Shown piece after piece: positions 42,797 to 51,335 of a DNA stretch of 64,000 nucleotides. The notes below the pieces were generated by a model. It ran no database searches. It was given only the letters and a program-made list of their open reading frames with translations, and was not told the DNA's origin. The DNA is taken from NCBI GenBank assembly GCA_028821405.1, contig JAPPGK010000107.1:116667-180666 (forward strand). The letters run 5' to 3'. The stretch comes from Gammaproteobacteria bacterium. Lineage in GTDB: Bacteria > Pseudomonadota > Gammaproteobacteria > Pseudomonadales > Azotimanducaceae. The position numbers and the translations under genes were made by a program. Position 1 is the first letter of the stretch; each line of letters starts with the position of its first letter.

Positions 42797-42824
42797 AAAT
42801 TCAATGGCTTACGCCATCGAATTT
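42797..42824. repeat. Hairpin, third of three
   Basis: AAATTCAATGGC pairs with GCCATCGAATTT over 12 positions with one A-C mismatch and a 4-base loop. It ends 20 bases from the galM stop. Confidence 0.4.
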
Positions 42825-42843
42825 GGCGGCACATCCCTGTGCG

Positions 42844-43857
42844 TCACCTGGCCGAGAACTCGAACTCCGTTCGGGCGCGAAAGCGCTCGCCCGGACGCAG
42901 GATCGCGTCCGGGTAGTTCGGGTGGTTCGGCGCATCGGGAAACTGCTGCGTCTCGAGGCATAACCCGCCGTGGAACGGGTAGCACAGACCGTGCTTGCCG
43001 AGGGCGGATAGCGAGTTGCCGGTGTAGAGTTGAATGCCCGGCTGGTCGGTGGTGACCGTCAGGGTTCGGCCGGACTCGGGATGTCGAACTTCCGCGGCGC
43101 GGCGCAGACCGCGGCCGGCAACGACGAAGGTGTGGTCGAAGCCGTTTCCGGCCAGCTGGATCTGGCCGTCGTCCGCAGCCATGGCGTTGCCCAGCGTGAC
43201 GGGGCTCCTGAGATCGAAGAGAGTCCCGAACACGGGCTGCACGATCCCGAGTTGGGTCAGGTCTTCGCTGACCGGGAGATAGGCCGCCGCCTGAATCGAC
43301 ACCTCGTGGTCGGCAACGGTCGAGCCTTGAACGCCGCTTAAGTTGTAGTAGTGGTGCGAGGTCAAACTGACCGGGGTCGGCGCGTCCGTGGTTGCCGTGA
43401 TCTCCAAGGCGACACGGGTGCCGGCGAAGCGATACGCCGCCTGGACGGCGAGCGTCCCGGGGTAGCCGCCGTCACCCGCGATGCTCGTCAGGCGGAACAC
43501 GACCCCGTCGCCGTCCACCTCGCCCTGCCATCGCCGCAGACCGAATCCGTCTCGGCCGCCGTGCAGATGGTGAGGTGGAATGTTGGCGTCGAGGCCATGG
43601 GTCACGCCGTCTAGCGTGAACTCGGCGTTGGTCATCCGGTTGGCGTAGCGGCCGACCAGGCAGTTGAAGTGCGGGTGGGGTCCGAGGTAGTCGGCGATGG
43701 TCGGACAGCCAAGCAGCACGTCCGCGAACGTCCCGTTCCGATCGGCGATTTCGAGACGCGTCACGGTACCGCCCAGCTCGATCAGCTCGGCGCGAAGCGA
43801 ACCGGTATCGACGGAAAAGCCCTTGAAGTCCGAGTGGGCCTCGAACGTCTCGATCAC
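42844..43857 (-). CDS. galM: Aldose 1-epimerase (mutarotase)
   Basis: A 337-residue galactose mutarotase-type enzyme that interconverts the alpha and beta anomers of sugars. NRMTNAEFTLDG, the PHHLHGG block at 95-101, SLTSHHYYNLSG near 164-175 with the catalytic His, and GLCLETQQFPDAPNHP with the catalytic Glu are all present. Length is normal and no signal peptide is visible. No galactose operon lies nearby. The acyl-CoA synthetase gene ends seven bases upstream on the same strand, so the two may be co-transcribed by chance proximity. Confidence 0.93.
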   Translation of the reverse strand: MIETFEAHSDFKGFSVDTGSLRAELIELGGTVTRLEIADRNGTFADVLLGCPTIADYLGPHPHFNCLVGRYANRMTNAEFTLDGVTHGLDANIPPHHLHGGRDGFGLRRWQGEVDGDGVVFRLTSIAGDGGYPGTLAVQAAYRFAGTRVALEITATTDAPTPVSLTSHHYYNLSGVQGSTVADHEVSIQAAAYLPVSEDLTQLGIVQPVFGTLFDLRSPVTLGNAMAADDGQIQLAGNGFDHTFVVAGRGLRRAAEVRHPESGRTLTVTTDQPGIQLYTGNSLSALGKHGLCYPFHGGLCLETQQFPDAPNHPNYPDAILRPGERFRARTEFEFSAR

Positions 43858-43864
43858 GACCGCG

Positions 43865-45667
43865 TCAGAACCCGGCCGCGCCGTTGCGGATGGTCTGCAG
43901 GTACTCGGGGTCCAGTGGAACGTAGTCCTTGGTCCGCGGCTTCATGACGTAGACGGGGTCGGTGAACTGGTCGATGCTGTATGCCTCCCGCTTCAGGTCT
44001 CCCTTGACCAGCTTGAAAGTGCCGGTGAGATCGAAGTCCTTCTGGATGCGCAGGAACACGGGTCGCGCGTAGGCCGGGAGTTCGCGCTCGACGTACTGCG
44101 CGAATCCCCCGAGGTCGAGTTCGGCGCCCGCCGAGAGACAGATGGCCGCCATTCCGGCGCGCCCATCGGCACCCGGCACTTCAACGCCGTAGACGTTGCA
44201 TATCTCGACGCCGCTGAAGCCGTTCACGATCTCGCCGACCTCGTTCGTGGAGACGTTCTCGGCACGCCAGCGGAAGGTGTCGCCGACGCGGTCGACGAAC
44301 TGGTAGTGCGGGTACCCGAGCGTGTAGCCGACGTCGATCTCGCGGACCAGGTCACCGGTGTTGAACCAGGAGTCGCCCTCCTCCAGGACGTCGCGCAGGA
44401 CCTTCTTCTCCGTGGCTTCCCGGTCGGTGTAGCCCTCGAAGGCCGCGTTGGGGTTGATATGGCCGAGGAGCAGACCCGGTTCGCCCGACTCGACTTCGAC
44501 GCATCGACCATCGCTGTCCCGCACGATTTCGTCGGCGTCGACGTCGTAGCGCACGAGCGCGATCTTGGCCGAGGTCATACCGATGGTGCGATCCTTGTTC
44601 ATCAGGTTCGCGAACGCGACGTTGCCTTCGCTCGCCCCGTAGAATTCGGTGATCCGCTTCAGTCCGAACCGGTTCTTGAAGTCGAACCAGATGTCCGGAC
44701 GCAGGCCGTTGCCCATGACGGTGTCCAGGGGGTTGTCGTGGTCGTCGGGTTTGGCGGGGCTCGCCAGCAGGTAGCGGCAAAGTTCGCCGACATAGACGAA
44801 TCGCGTGCAATCGTATTGCCGAATCTCCGGCAGGAACGCGCTCGCCGAGAAGCGCTTGCGCACGAACATCGAAGCACCGGACATGAATGCCGCGCCGGCA
44901 CCGACCATGAGCCCCGACGCGTGGTAGAGCGGCAGGCATATGTAGATGCGGTCCTTCTCGGTGCAGCGCAAGCCGGCCTTGGCGGTCAAGGCGGCAAGCA
45001 TCAGGAAACGTCGGTTGGAGACCAGGGCCGCCTTCGGGAGACCGGTCGTGCCGGAGGTGAAGATGTACATCGCGGTCTCGCCCAGCGTGACCTCGCCGGT
45101 GTGGGCCGGGTTGCCGGTGGGCAGATTGGCGCTGGCCGCCGCCATGTCCACGGCCCAATCCGGGGCCGAGCCGCCGTCCTCGGGGACGACGAAGTAGTCG
45201 GCGCCCTCGACGAGTTGGAGTTCGCCCTTGACCTCGCCGATGGCATCCGTCAACTCGCCGCCGAAGATGCACTTCTTGGATGCGGTGACGGTGATGCAGT
45301 GAACGAGGGGCCGCTCGCGCAGGTTGGTGTTGATGAGACCCGTGGTGATGCCGAGCTTGTTGGCCGCGAGCACGACGGCGAAGAACTCGATGCGGTTCTC
45401 CATCATGACGCTGATCGTGTCGCCCGGTTCCAGGCCCGCACTGGTCAGGAACTCGGCATAGCGGTTGGACTGGGCATTGAGTTCCGCCCAGGTGGCCTCG
45501 GCGTCTGCCGTGATCACCGCAACGCGGTCGCCGATCCGCTCGGCATTGCGTTCGAGGGCCACGCCGATACAGTCCTTGTCGGTATTCGGCCGGGGCACCA
45601 GGCCTTTTTTCAATGCCAACAGCGCGGGTATCTCCGCGAGCGACGAGAAGAACCCTTTGATGTCCAT
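43865..45667 (-). CDS. FATP/ACSVL-type long-chain acyl-CoA synthetase
   Basis: A 600-residue adenylate-forming enzyme. The P-loop YIFTSGTTGLPKAA is near residues 200-213. FYGASEGNVAF, the motif region DSWFNTGDLVR, and YQFVDRVGDTFRWRAENVSTNEVGEIV are typical of the fatty acid transport protein/very-long-chain acyl-CoA synthetase group. LKREAYSIDQFTDPVYV near the C-terminus is also characteristic of that group. It should activate long or bulky carboxylic acids, including steroid or bile-acid type side chains in some relatives. The N-terminus lacks a long membrane helix. An MBL-fold hydrolase gene starts divergently 59 bases away. Confidence 0.92.
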   Translation of the reverse strand: MDIKGFFSSLAEIPALLALKKGLVPRPNTDKDCIGVALERNAERIGDRVAVITADAEATWAELNAQSNRYAEFLTSAGLEPGDTISVMMENRIEFFAVVLAANKLGITTGLINTNLRERPLVHCITVTASKKCIFGGELTDAIGEVKGELQLVEGADYFVVPEDGGSAPDWAVDMAAASANLPTGNPAHTGEVTLGETAMYIFTSGTTGLPKAALVSNRRFLMLAALTAKAGLRCTEKDRIYICLPLYHASGLMVGAGAAFMSGASMFVRKRFSASAFLPEIRQYDCTRFVYVGELCRYLLASPAKPDDHDNPLDTVMGNGLRPDIWFDFKNRFGLKRITEFYGASEGNVAFANLMNKDRTIGMTSAKIALVRYDVDADEIVRDSDGRCVEVESGEPGLLLGHINPNAAFEGYTDREATEKKVLRDVLEEGDSWFNTGDLVREIDVGYTLGYPHYQFVDRVGDTFRWRAENVSTNEVGEIVNGFSGVEICNVYGVEVPGADGRAGMAAICLSAGAELDLGGFAQYVERELPAYARPVFLRIQKDFDLTGTFKLVKGDLKREAYSIDQFTDPVYVMKPRTKDYVPLDPEYLQTIRNGAAGF

Positions 45668-45725
45668 CGTTTCCCTCCAAAGGCTTGTTGTCTGGCCGAG
45701 GTCCGTTCACCAATAATCGCACAAG

Positions 45726-46604
45726 ATGAATGGCGTGGAGCGCGAGGTGAACGAGGCTTGGCAGGTCGGCAAGGTCAAGATCACGCGGGTGGTGGAGATG
45801 GAGGTAACCGGCGGCACGCGGTTCATCCTGCCGGATGCCACCCGGGAGGCAGTCCGCGACTACCGCTGGCTGTATCCGCACTTCATGGACGAGGAGGGCA
45901 ACCTGGTGATGAGCATCCACGCCCTCGTCGTCGACACCGGTGAACGTCGAATCGTGGTCGACACCTGCATCGGCAACGACAAGCAGCGTGCCATCCCCAC
46001 CTGGAGCAACCTGCAGACGAGCTTTCTCGCCGACCTCGGATCCGCGGGCTACCCGAGATCGTCCATCGACACCGTGTTGTGCACGCATCTGCACGTCGAT
46101 CACGTTGGCTGGAACACGATGCTCCTCGAGGGCGAGTGGATCCCGACATTTGGCAGGGCGCGCTATCTCGTCGCGGAAACGGAATGGCGCTACTGGAAGG
46201 ATGTCGACTCGAGTCGGGACGTGCTTGCGGACTCGGTGCGACCCGTCTTGGATGCCGGATTGGTGGACTTCGTGCCGATGGACCATCGCCTTTGCGACGA
46301 GGTCTGGCTGGAGCCCACGCCGGGCCACACCCCTGGCCATGTGAGCGTCCGCATCGCCTCGGAAGGGGAAGAGGCGTTGATAACCGGCGACTGCATACAC
46401 CATCCCTGCCAGATGACGCGAACGGATTGGTGCAGTTCAGCCGACTACGACCAGGTCCAAGGCCGTCACACCCGGGAAGCGCTGCTCGAACGGTATGTCG
46501 ACTCCGAGGTGCTCGTGATCGGCACGCACTTCGCGACGCCCACGGCGGGGTACGTCGAGCGTCGCGTTGCAGGTGGCTATTGGCTGCGGGTACCGGATTC
46601 CTGA
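45726..46604 (+). CDS. Metallo-beta-lactamase fold hydrolase
   Basis: A 292-residue MBL-fold protein with the binuclear metal motif H121-L-H123-V-D125-H126 in CTHLHVDHVGW, a metal His in TPGHTPGHVSV and a metal Asp in ALITGDCIHHP. The overall form resembles lactonase-like hydrolases (AHL lactonase or AttM type), but the substrate is unknown. The last 28 bases overlap the end of the convergent small membrane protein gene. Confidence 0.9.
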   Translation: MNGVEREVNEAWQVGKVKITRVVEMEVTGGTRFILPDATREAVRDYRWLYPHFMDEEGNLVMSIHALVVDTGERRIVVDTCIGNDKQRAIPTWSNLQTSFLADLGSAGYPRSSIDTVLCTHLHVDHVGWNTMLLEGEWIPTFGRARYLVAETEWRYWKDVDSSRDVLADSVRPVLDAGLVDFVPMDHRLCDEVWLEPTPGHTPGHVSVRIASEGEEALITGDCIHHPCQMTRTDWCSSADYDQVQGRHTREALLERYVDSEVLVIGTHFATPTAGYVERRVAGGYWLRVPDS

Positions 46605-46900
46605 TCGCCGAGGGGGATCGTCGTCTTCGATTCCGCTGTGGCCTTGAGCTTGACCATCCAGTCGTGGACCTTGTGCCGCGTCCAGGGGATGTCGAGGGCG
46701 ATCAATGCCACGCCGAGGGGGAGCATCCAGATGCCCACAATGGGCAGGAACCAGAGTACGCCGCCGATGGCGAAGAGCACCCCCACGACCGACCGGAGGC
46801 CAAAGGGAACGTGGTTGTCGCCCCATTTCAACGTGGCGTAGGTGAAACGGGCGATGTTCTCCCGCGTGAGCAGGCGCCGAAGCCGCTGGAACCTCTTCAT
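46577..46900 (-). CDS. Small two-helix membrane protein
   Basis: A 107-residue protein with a basic N-terminus (MKRFQRLRRLLTRENIARF) and two hydrophobic helices in LRSVVGVLFAIGGVLWFLPIVGIWMLPLGVALIALDIP (about residues 36-73), followed by a polar tail. Similar short proteins with a Leu-Pro-Val-x-Gly-x-Trp-Met-Leu-Pro-Leu-Gly segment are common in proteobacteria and have no known role. The ATG at 46900 is preferred over a longer frame. The 3' end overlaps the MBL gene, and that overlap lies in the opposite strand's C-terminal codons. Confidence 0.65.
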   Translation of the reverse strand: MKRFQRLRRLLTRENIARFTYATLKWGDNHVPFGLRSVVGVLFAIGGVLWFLPIVGIWMLPLGVALIALDIPWTRHKVHDWMVKLKATAESKTTIPLGDQESGTRSQ

Positions 46901-46928
46901 CGGATACGCTTGGGATGGCAGATGCGCG

Positions 46929-48050
46929 TCAGACCATGATCGGGGCATCGTCCGGCGCGTCGTGGCGACCGGGATGCGCGCGGCGTGCCAAATCCGGATC
47001 GTTGGACAGGAACCGGTAGCGCCCGTCCTCGTCCAGCGTTCGACGAAGCCGGTTGCGGTGCATCAGAAGGTGGCAGTGGGCGATGGCCTCGCCCAACGCC
47101 ATCATGGTCTGCCGGGCATCCAGTTTGCGCCGGAACAGGACCGGGAGCATGTCCTTGGCGGTCTTCGGTTCATCGCAGAACTCCTCGATGGCGAGCATCC
47201 GGTCTTCGTGGTGGCCGATGAGGTCCCGTAGCCGCTCCCGGACGCCGTAGAACGGCAGGTTGTGCGCCGGCAGCACGAAGGTGTTCTCGGGCGTGTCGAG
47301 GAACTTGTCGTGGGACTCCATCCACACCTTCAAGGGGTTCGCTTCGGGTTCGGTGGGGTGGACGCTGACGTTGGACGTGATGACGGGCAGGATCTGGTCG
47401 CCGGAGATCATGATGCCGAGACTGTGGCAATGCAGACAGGCGTGCTCGGGTGAATGCCCCGCCCCGACGACCACCTGCCAGTCGTGGTCGCCGATGGTCA
47501 GCAGGTCGCCGTCCTGCAGCCGGTGATAGCCCATGGGAAGCGGGTCGGGGATGTCGTCGGGCGGCGTGCCCGGTGCGGTCTTCGCCCGGGATTTCCAGGC
47601 TTCGCGCATGGATCGCATCGGCGCCGTGGACATCCCGTAGCGGTGGTAGAACTGTTCCCCGAGCCACGCGCCCTTCGCGGCCGACATCCCCATGGTCATG
47701 AACGAACGGGCTTGGTAGTACTCGGCCCGCGTCATGTAGAGCGGGCACCGGAAGTGGTTGACGATCATGCCCGCCTGGCCGATGTGATCCGGATGCATGT
47801 GTGTGCAGATCACGCCCTTGACCGGCTTGCCGCCCAACTCGGCCTCGAAGATCTCGTGCCAGAGTCGTTTCGTCTCGCGCGTGGCGAGACCCGTGTCGAC
47901 GACGTACCAACCATCGCCGTCTTCGAGAAGGTATAGGTTGATGTGCGTTAGCGAACCGGGCATGGGCATGGTGAGCCACCGCACGCCCTCGCCAACTTCG
48001 ATGGTTGTGCCGGGTTCGGGGTGGGTGGGGTAGGGGAATTCGAGCGCCAT
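46929..48050 (-). CDS. Metallo-beta-lactamase fold hydrolase
   Basis: A 373-residue MBL-fold protein. The metal motif H84-M-H86-P-D88-H89 is in ICTHMHPDHIGQ. The later VVGAGHSPEHACLHC and GIMISGDQILPVITSNVSVHP carry the remaining His and Asp ligands. A C-terminal helical part of about 110 residues (GVRERLRDLIGHHEDRMLAIEEF and on) resembles the winged-helix tail of the RNase Z-like or LACTB2 hydrolases. The ATG at 48050 is chosen over an upstream frame start on length. The substrate is unknown, though LACTB2-like proteins act on RNA or thioesters. Confidence 0.88.
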   Translation of the reverse strand: MALEFPYPTHPEPGTTIEVGEGVRWLTMPMPGSLTHINLYLLEDGDGWYVVDTGLATRETKRLWHEIFEAELGGKPVKGVICTHMHPDHIGQAGMIVNHFRCPLYMTRAEYYQARSFMTMGMSAAKGAWLGEQFYHRYGMSTAPMRSMREAWKSRAKTAPGTPPDDIPDPLPMGYHRLQDGDLLTIGDHDWQVVVGAGHSPEHACLHCHSLGIMISGDQILPVITSNVSVHPTEPEANPLKVWMESHDKFLDTPENTFVLPAHNLPFYGVRERLRDLIGHHEDRMLAIEEFCDEPKTAKDMLPVLFRRKLDARQTMMALGEAIAHCHLLMHRNRLRRTLDEDGRYRFLSNDPDLARRAHPGRHDAPDDAPIMV

Positions 48051-48185
48051 GCGTGCGGCAGTATACCGGAGGGTTCGAGCGAGGCGGCCAGGCAACCGGA
48101 CGGCCTGGTTGCGAAGCCCCGTCGGGGACACGTGTGCGGTATCGACCATGCCAGTCGTGGGCAGGCTCGGGAAATCGGCGTCAGG

Positions 48186-51100
48186 TCATGCCGCACGTTG
48201 CGGCAGGCGCCGCGCCCTCCAGAGGTAGAACGCGACGGGGAACACGAACAGCACCACAATCCCGGCGGTGACGACACCGCCCACCAGCGGGGTCGCGATC
48301 CGCTTCATCACATCGGCACCCGCACCGGTGCTCCACATGATGGGCAGGAGTCCGATCACGTCGGTGGCAATGGTCATCAGGATCGGGCGCACGCGCTTCA
48401 CGGTGCCGTCCTTGATCGCGTCCACGAGCGCGCCGCGGTTGGTGAGCAGCCCGCGCTCTGCATACTCATCGACCGAAATGTTCAGGTAGAGGAGCAGCAC
48501 CGTCGCGGTTTCGGCGTAGAGCCCCGCCAAGGCGATGATGCCGACCCAGACCGCGATGCTCAGGTTGTAGTCGAGAAGGTCGAGCAGCCAGATGGCGCCG
48601 GTCACGGCGACGGGTGCCGCGAGAAGCACGAGCAGGGTCTCGAAGGCGGACTTCCTGCTCAAGTAAACGATCCCGGCGATCAAGAGCAGCGTGGCGGGAA
48701 TCACGAGGGCGAGCCGGCGTTCGGCACGCTGGATGTATTCGAACTGTCCGCTCCAGGCGATCGTGTAGCCGGGTGGGATGTCGACCTGCTCGGCAACGGC
48801 TTCTCGGGCGGCCTCGACGTAACCGCCGACGTCGACATCCCGGATGTCCACGTACACCCAGGCATTGGGTCTGCCTCCCTCGCTCTTGATGCTGGGCGGT
48901 CCCACGGTGAACTCGATGCTGGCCAGACGTCCGAGCGGGATCTGGGCGCCGGCCGGGGTCGGCACCAGGACGTTGCGCAGCGCCGGCAGGTCGTCACGCA
49001 GTTCACGGCTGTAGCGCAGGTTGACGGGATGCCGCGTGAGCCCCTGGATCGTCGTGGTGATGTTCATGCCGCCGATGGCTGTCTGGATCACGTCCTGGAC
49101 GTCGCGGATCGTGAGTCCATAGCGGGCGATGGCGTCGCGGTCGATCGCGACGTCAAGATAGCCACCGCCCATGACCCGTTCCGCATAGGCGTCGAGGGTT
49201 CCGGGAAGCTCCCGGACCACCGACTCGACTTCCTTGCCGAGCCGTTCGAGTTCGGCGAGATCGGGTCCCGCGATCTTGACCCCGACGGGCGTCTTGATGC
49301 CCGTGGAGAGCATGTCGATGCGCGTCCTGATGGGCATTGTCCAGGAGTTCGTGAGCCCCGGCACGTCGATGGCCTCGTTCATCTCCTCGGCGAGCTTTTC
49401 CGGGGTCATGCCGGGCCGCCATTCGCGCTTCGGTTTCAGCATGATGGTCGTCTCGATCATCGACAGCGGTGCGGGATCCGTGGCGGTATCGGCCCGGCCG
49501 ACCTTGCCGAATACGTTCTCCACCTCCGGGAACGTGCGGATGATCCGGTCGGTTTGCTGCAGCAGTTCCCCCGCCTTGGTGATCGAAATCCCGGGCAACG
49601 TCGTGGGCATGTAGAGGAGGTCGCCCTCCCAGAGGGTGGGCATGAACTCGTTGCCGACTCGCGACAGGGGGATCGCCGTCGCGGCAAGTGCCAGTACGGC
49701 GAGCCCGAGGACGACGAACTTGAACCGGAAGACCGCGTTCAGGACCGGGCGCACGAGCCAGGAGAACGCGAACACCACAAGGCCGACCTCCACCGCCGCC
49801 CGGCTGATCGGATTCCTGTCCGCGAGCGAGATTCGTCCACGGACCCAGAAGCCCACCAGCACGGGAACGAGCGTCACCGCCAGCAGCGCCGCAGCGGCCA
49901 TCGCGTAGGTCTTGGCGTAGGCCAGCGGCTTGAACAGCCGGCCCTCCTGGGCTTCCAGCGCGAACACCGGCAGGAACGAAACGGTGATGACCAACAGCGC
50001 GAAGAACAGAGTCGGTCCCACCTCCTTCGCCGCCTGGGCGATGACGGCCCAGTGGTCCCTTTGTCCGTTGTTGCGGGCCAGGTGCCGGTGCGCGTTCTCG
50101 ACCATCACGATGCTGGCATCGACCATGGTCCCGATGGCCACGGCGATGCCGCCCAGCGACATGATGTTGACGTTGATGCCCTGCGCCCTCATGACGAGGA
50201 ACGCCGCCAGGATGCCGATCGGGAGCGAAACGACGGCCACCAGGCCGCTGCGGAAGTGGAGCAGAAACACCATGGAGACCAGGCCCACGATCAGGAGCTG
50301 TTGCAGGAGGCTCGTGCGCAGGCTCGCCACCGACCGCTCGATCAGCGCCGTGCGGTCGTAGGCCACCTCGACCGCCACGCCCTCGGGAAGACCGGGCTTG
50401 ACCGCCTCGAGCTTGGCCTTGACGTCGCCGATCACCTTGAGCGTACCGGCGCCGTGGCGCACGACGACGATGCCGCCGACGGTCTCGCCTTCGCCGTTCC
50501 ACTCCGCGATGCCCCGGCGCATTTCGGGACCGATCCCCACCCGTGCCACGTCCTTGAGCAGAATGGGCGCCCCGTTCGCGTCGACGCCGAGCGAGATCTT
50601 CCGGATGTCCTCGACGGACTCGATGGTGCCGAGCCCGCGGATCATGAACTCCTTCTCGGCGAACTCCAGGGAGCGGCCGCCGACGTCGGTGTTGCTGGCC
50701 TCGACGGCGGCGCGGATCTTCGAGATGGGAATGCCGTAGGCGCGCAGCCGGTTGGGGTCCACGGTGATCTGGTACTGCTGCACGAAGCCGCCGATGCTGG
50801 CGACCTCGGACACGCCGGGAACGCTCGCCAGTTCGTATTTCAGGAACCAGTCCTGGATGGACCGCAGTTCGCCGAGATCGTGCCTATCGGAGGTGAGCGC
50901 GTACATGAACGCCCAGCCGACGCCGGTGGCGTCGGGGCCCAGCGACGGCGTGACGCCCGCGGGTAGCTTTCCTGCCGCATGGCTCAGGGTTTCCAGAACC
51001 CGCGCCCTGGCCCAATAGAGGTCCGTGCCGTCCTCGAAGATGACGTAGACGAACGAGTAGCCGAAGAACGAGTAGCCCCGAACGACCTCGGCGTGCGGCA

Positions 51101-51326
51101 CGCCCAGCAGTTGCGTGGTCAGGGGGTACGTGACCTGGTCCTCGACGATGCGGGGCCCCTGTCCCGGATATTCCGTGTAGACGATGACCTGGACGTCGGA
51201 GAGATCGGGTATCGCGTCCAGTGGCGCCCGCATGAGGGAGTAGACGCCCGCCGCCGTGACCAGCACAGCGGCGATGACGACCAGGAACCGGTTTTCGATG
51301 GACCAGTCGATGACGCGTTCGAACAT
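48186..51326 (-). CDS. cusA: CusA/CzcA-type heavy-metal efflux RND transporter
   Basis: Inner-membrane proton-driven RND pump of about 1,046 residues, the family length. It starts MFERVIDWSIENRFLVV, then DAIPDLSDVQVIVYTEYPGQGP, which is typical of the Cu/Ag (CusA-like) branch. GGIAVAIGTMVDASIVMVENAH carries the helix-4 residues for proton relay. The ATG at 51326 matches homologues; a GTG at 51335 directly after the upstream stop would add three residues. It works with the adjacent membrane fusion protein and TolC-type channel to expel Cu(I)/Ag(I) from the periplasm or cytoplasm. The exact metal is inferred from the branch. Methionine ligands were not mapped. Confidence 0.93.
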   Translation of the reverse strand: MFERVIDWSIENRFLVVIAAVLVTAAGVYSLMRAPLDAIPDLSDVQVIVYTEYPGQGPRIVEDQVTYPLTTQLLGVPHAEVVRGYSFFGYSFVYVIFEDGTDLYWARARVLETLSHAAGKLPAGVTPSLGPDATGVGWAFMYALTSDRHDLGELRSIQDWFLKYELASVPGVSEVASIGGFVQQYQITVDPNRLRAYGIPISKIRAAVEASNTDVGGRSLEFAEKEFMIRGLGTIESVEDIRKISLGVDANGAPILLKDVARVGIGPEMRRGIAEWNGEGETVGGIVVVRHGAGTLKVIGDVKAKLEAVKPGLPEGVAVEVAYDRTALIERSVASLRTSLLQQLLIVGLVSMVFLLHFRSGLVAVVSLPIGILAAFLVMRAQGINVNIMSLGGIAVAIGTMVDASIVMVENAHRHLARNNGQRDHWAVIAQAAKEVGPTLFFALLVITVSFLPVFALEAQEGRLFKPLAYAKTYAMAAAALLAVTLVPVLVGFWVRGRISLADRNPISRAAVEVGLVVFAFSWLVRPVLNAVFRFKFVVLGLAVLALAATAIPLSRVGNEFMPTLWEGDLLYMPTTLPGISITKAGELLQQTDRIIRTFPEVENVFGKVGRADTATDPAPLSMIETTIMLKPKREWRPGMTPEKLAEEMNEAIDVPGLTNSWTMPIRTRIDMLSTGIKTPVGVKIAGPDLAELERLGKEVESVVRELPGTLDAYAERVMGGGYLDVAIDRDAIARYGLTIRDVQDVIQTAIGGMNITTTIQGLTRHPVNLRYSRELRDDLPALRNVLVPTPAGAQIPLGRLASIEFTVGPPSIKSEGGRPNAWVYVDIRDVDVGGYVEAAREAVAEQVDIPPGYTIAWSGQFEYIQRAERRLALVIPATLLLIAGIVYLSRKSAFETLLVLLAAPVAVTGAIWLLDLLDYNLSIAVWVGIIALAGLYAETATVLLLYLNISVDEYAERGLLTNRGALVDAIKDGTVKRVRPILMTIATDVIGLLPIMWSTGAGADVMKRIATPLVGGVVTAGIVVLFVFPVAFYLWRARRLPQRAA

Positions 51327-51335
51327 GCTTGGCAC

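Noticed and set aside
43697..45943. A 748-residue plus-strand frame opposite the acyl-CoA synthetase gene
   Set aside because: It is the complement shadow of a gene with clear adenylation motifs and shows no family features.
48021..50966. A 981-residue plus-strand frame opposite the cusA gene
   Set aside because: It is rich in His, Asp and Arg with no domain, and mirrors the cusA codons. The minus-strand frame has full RND homology.
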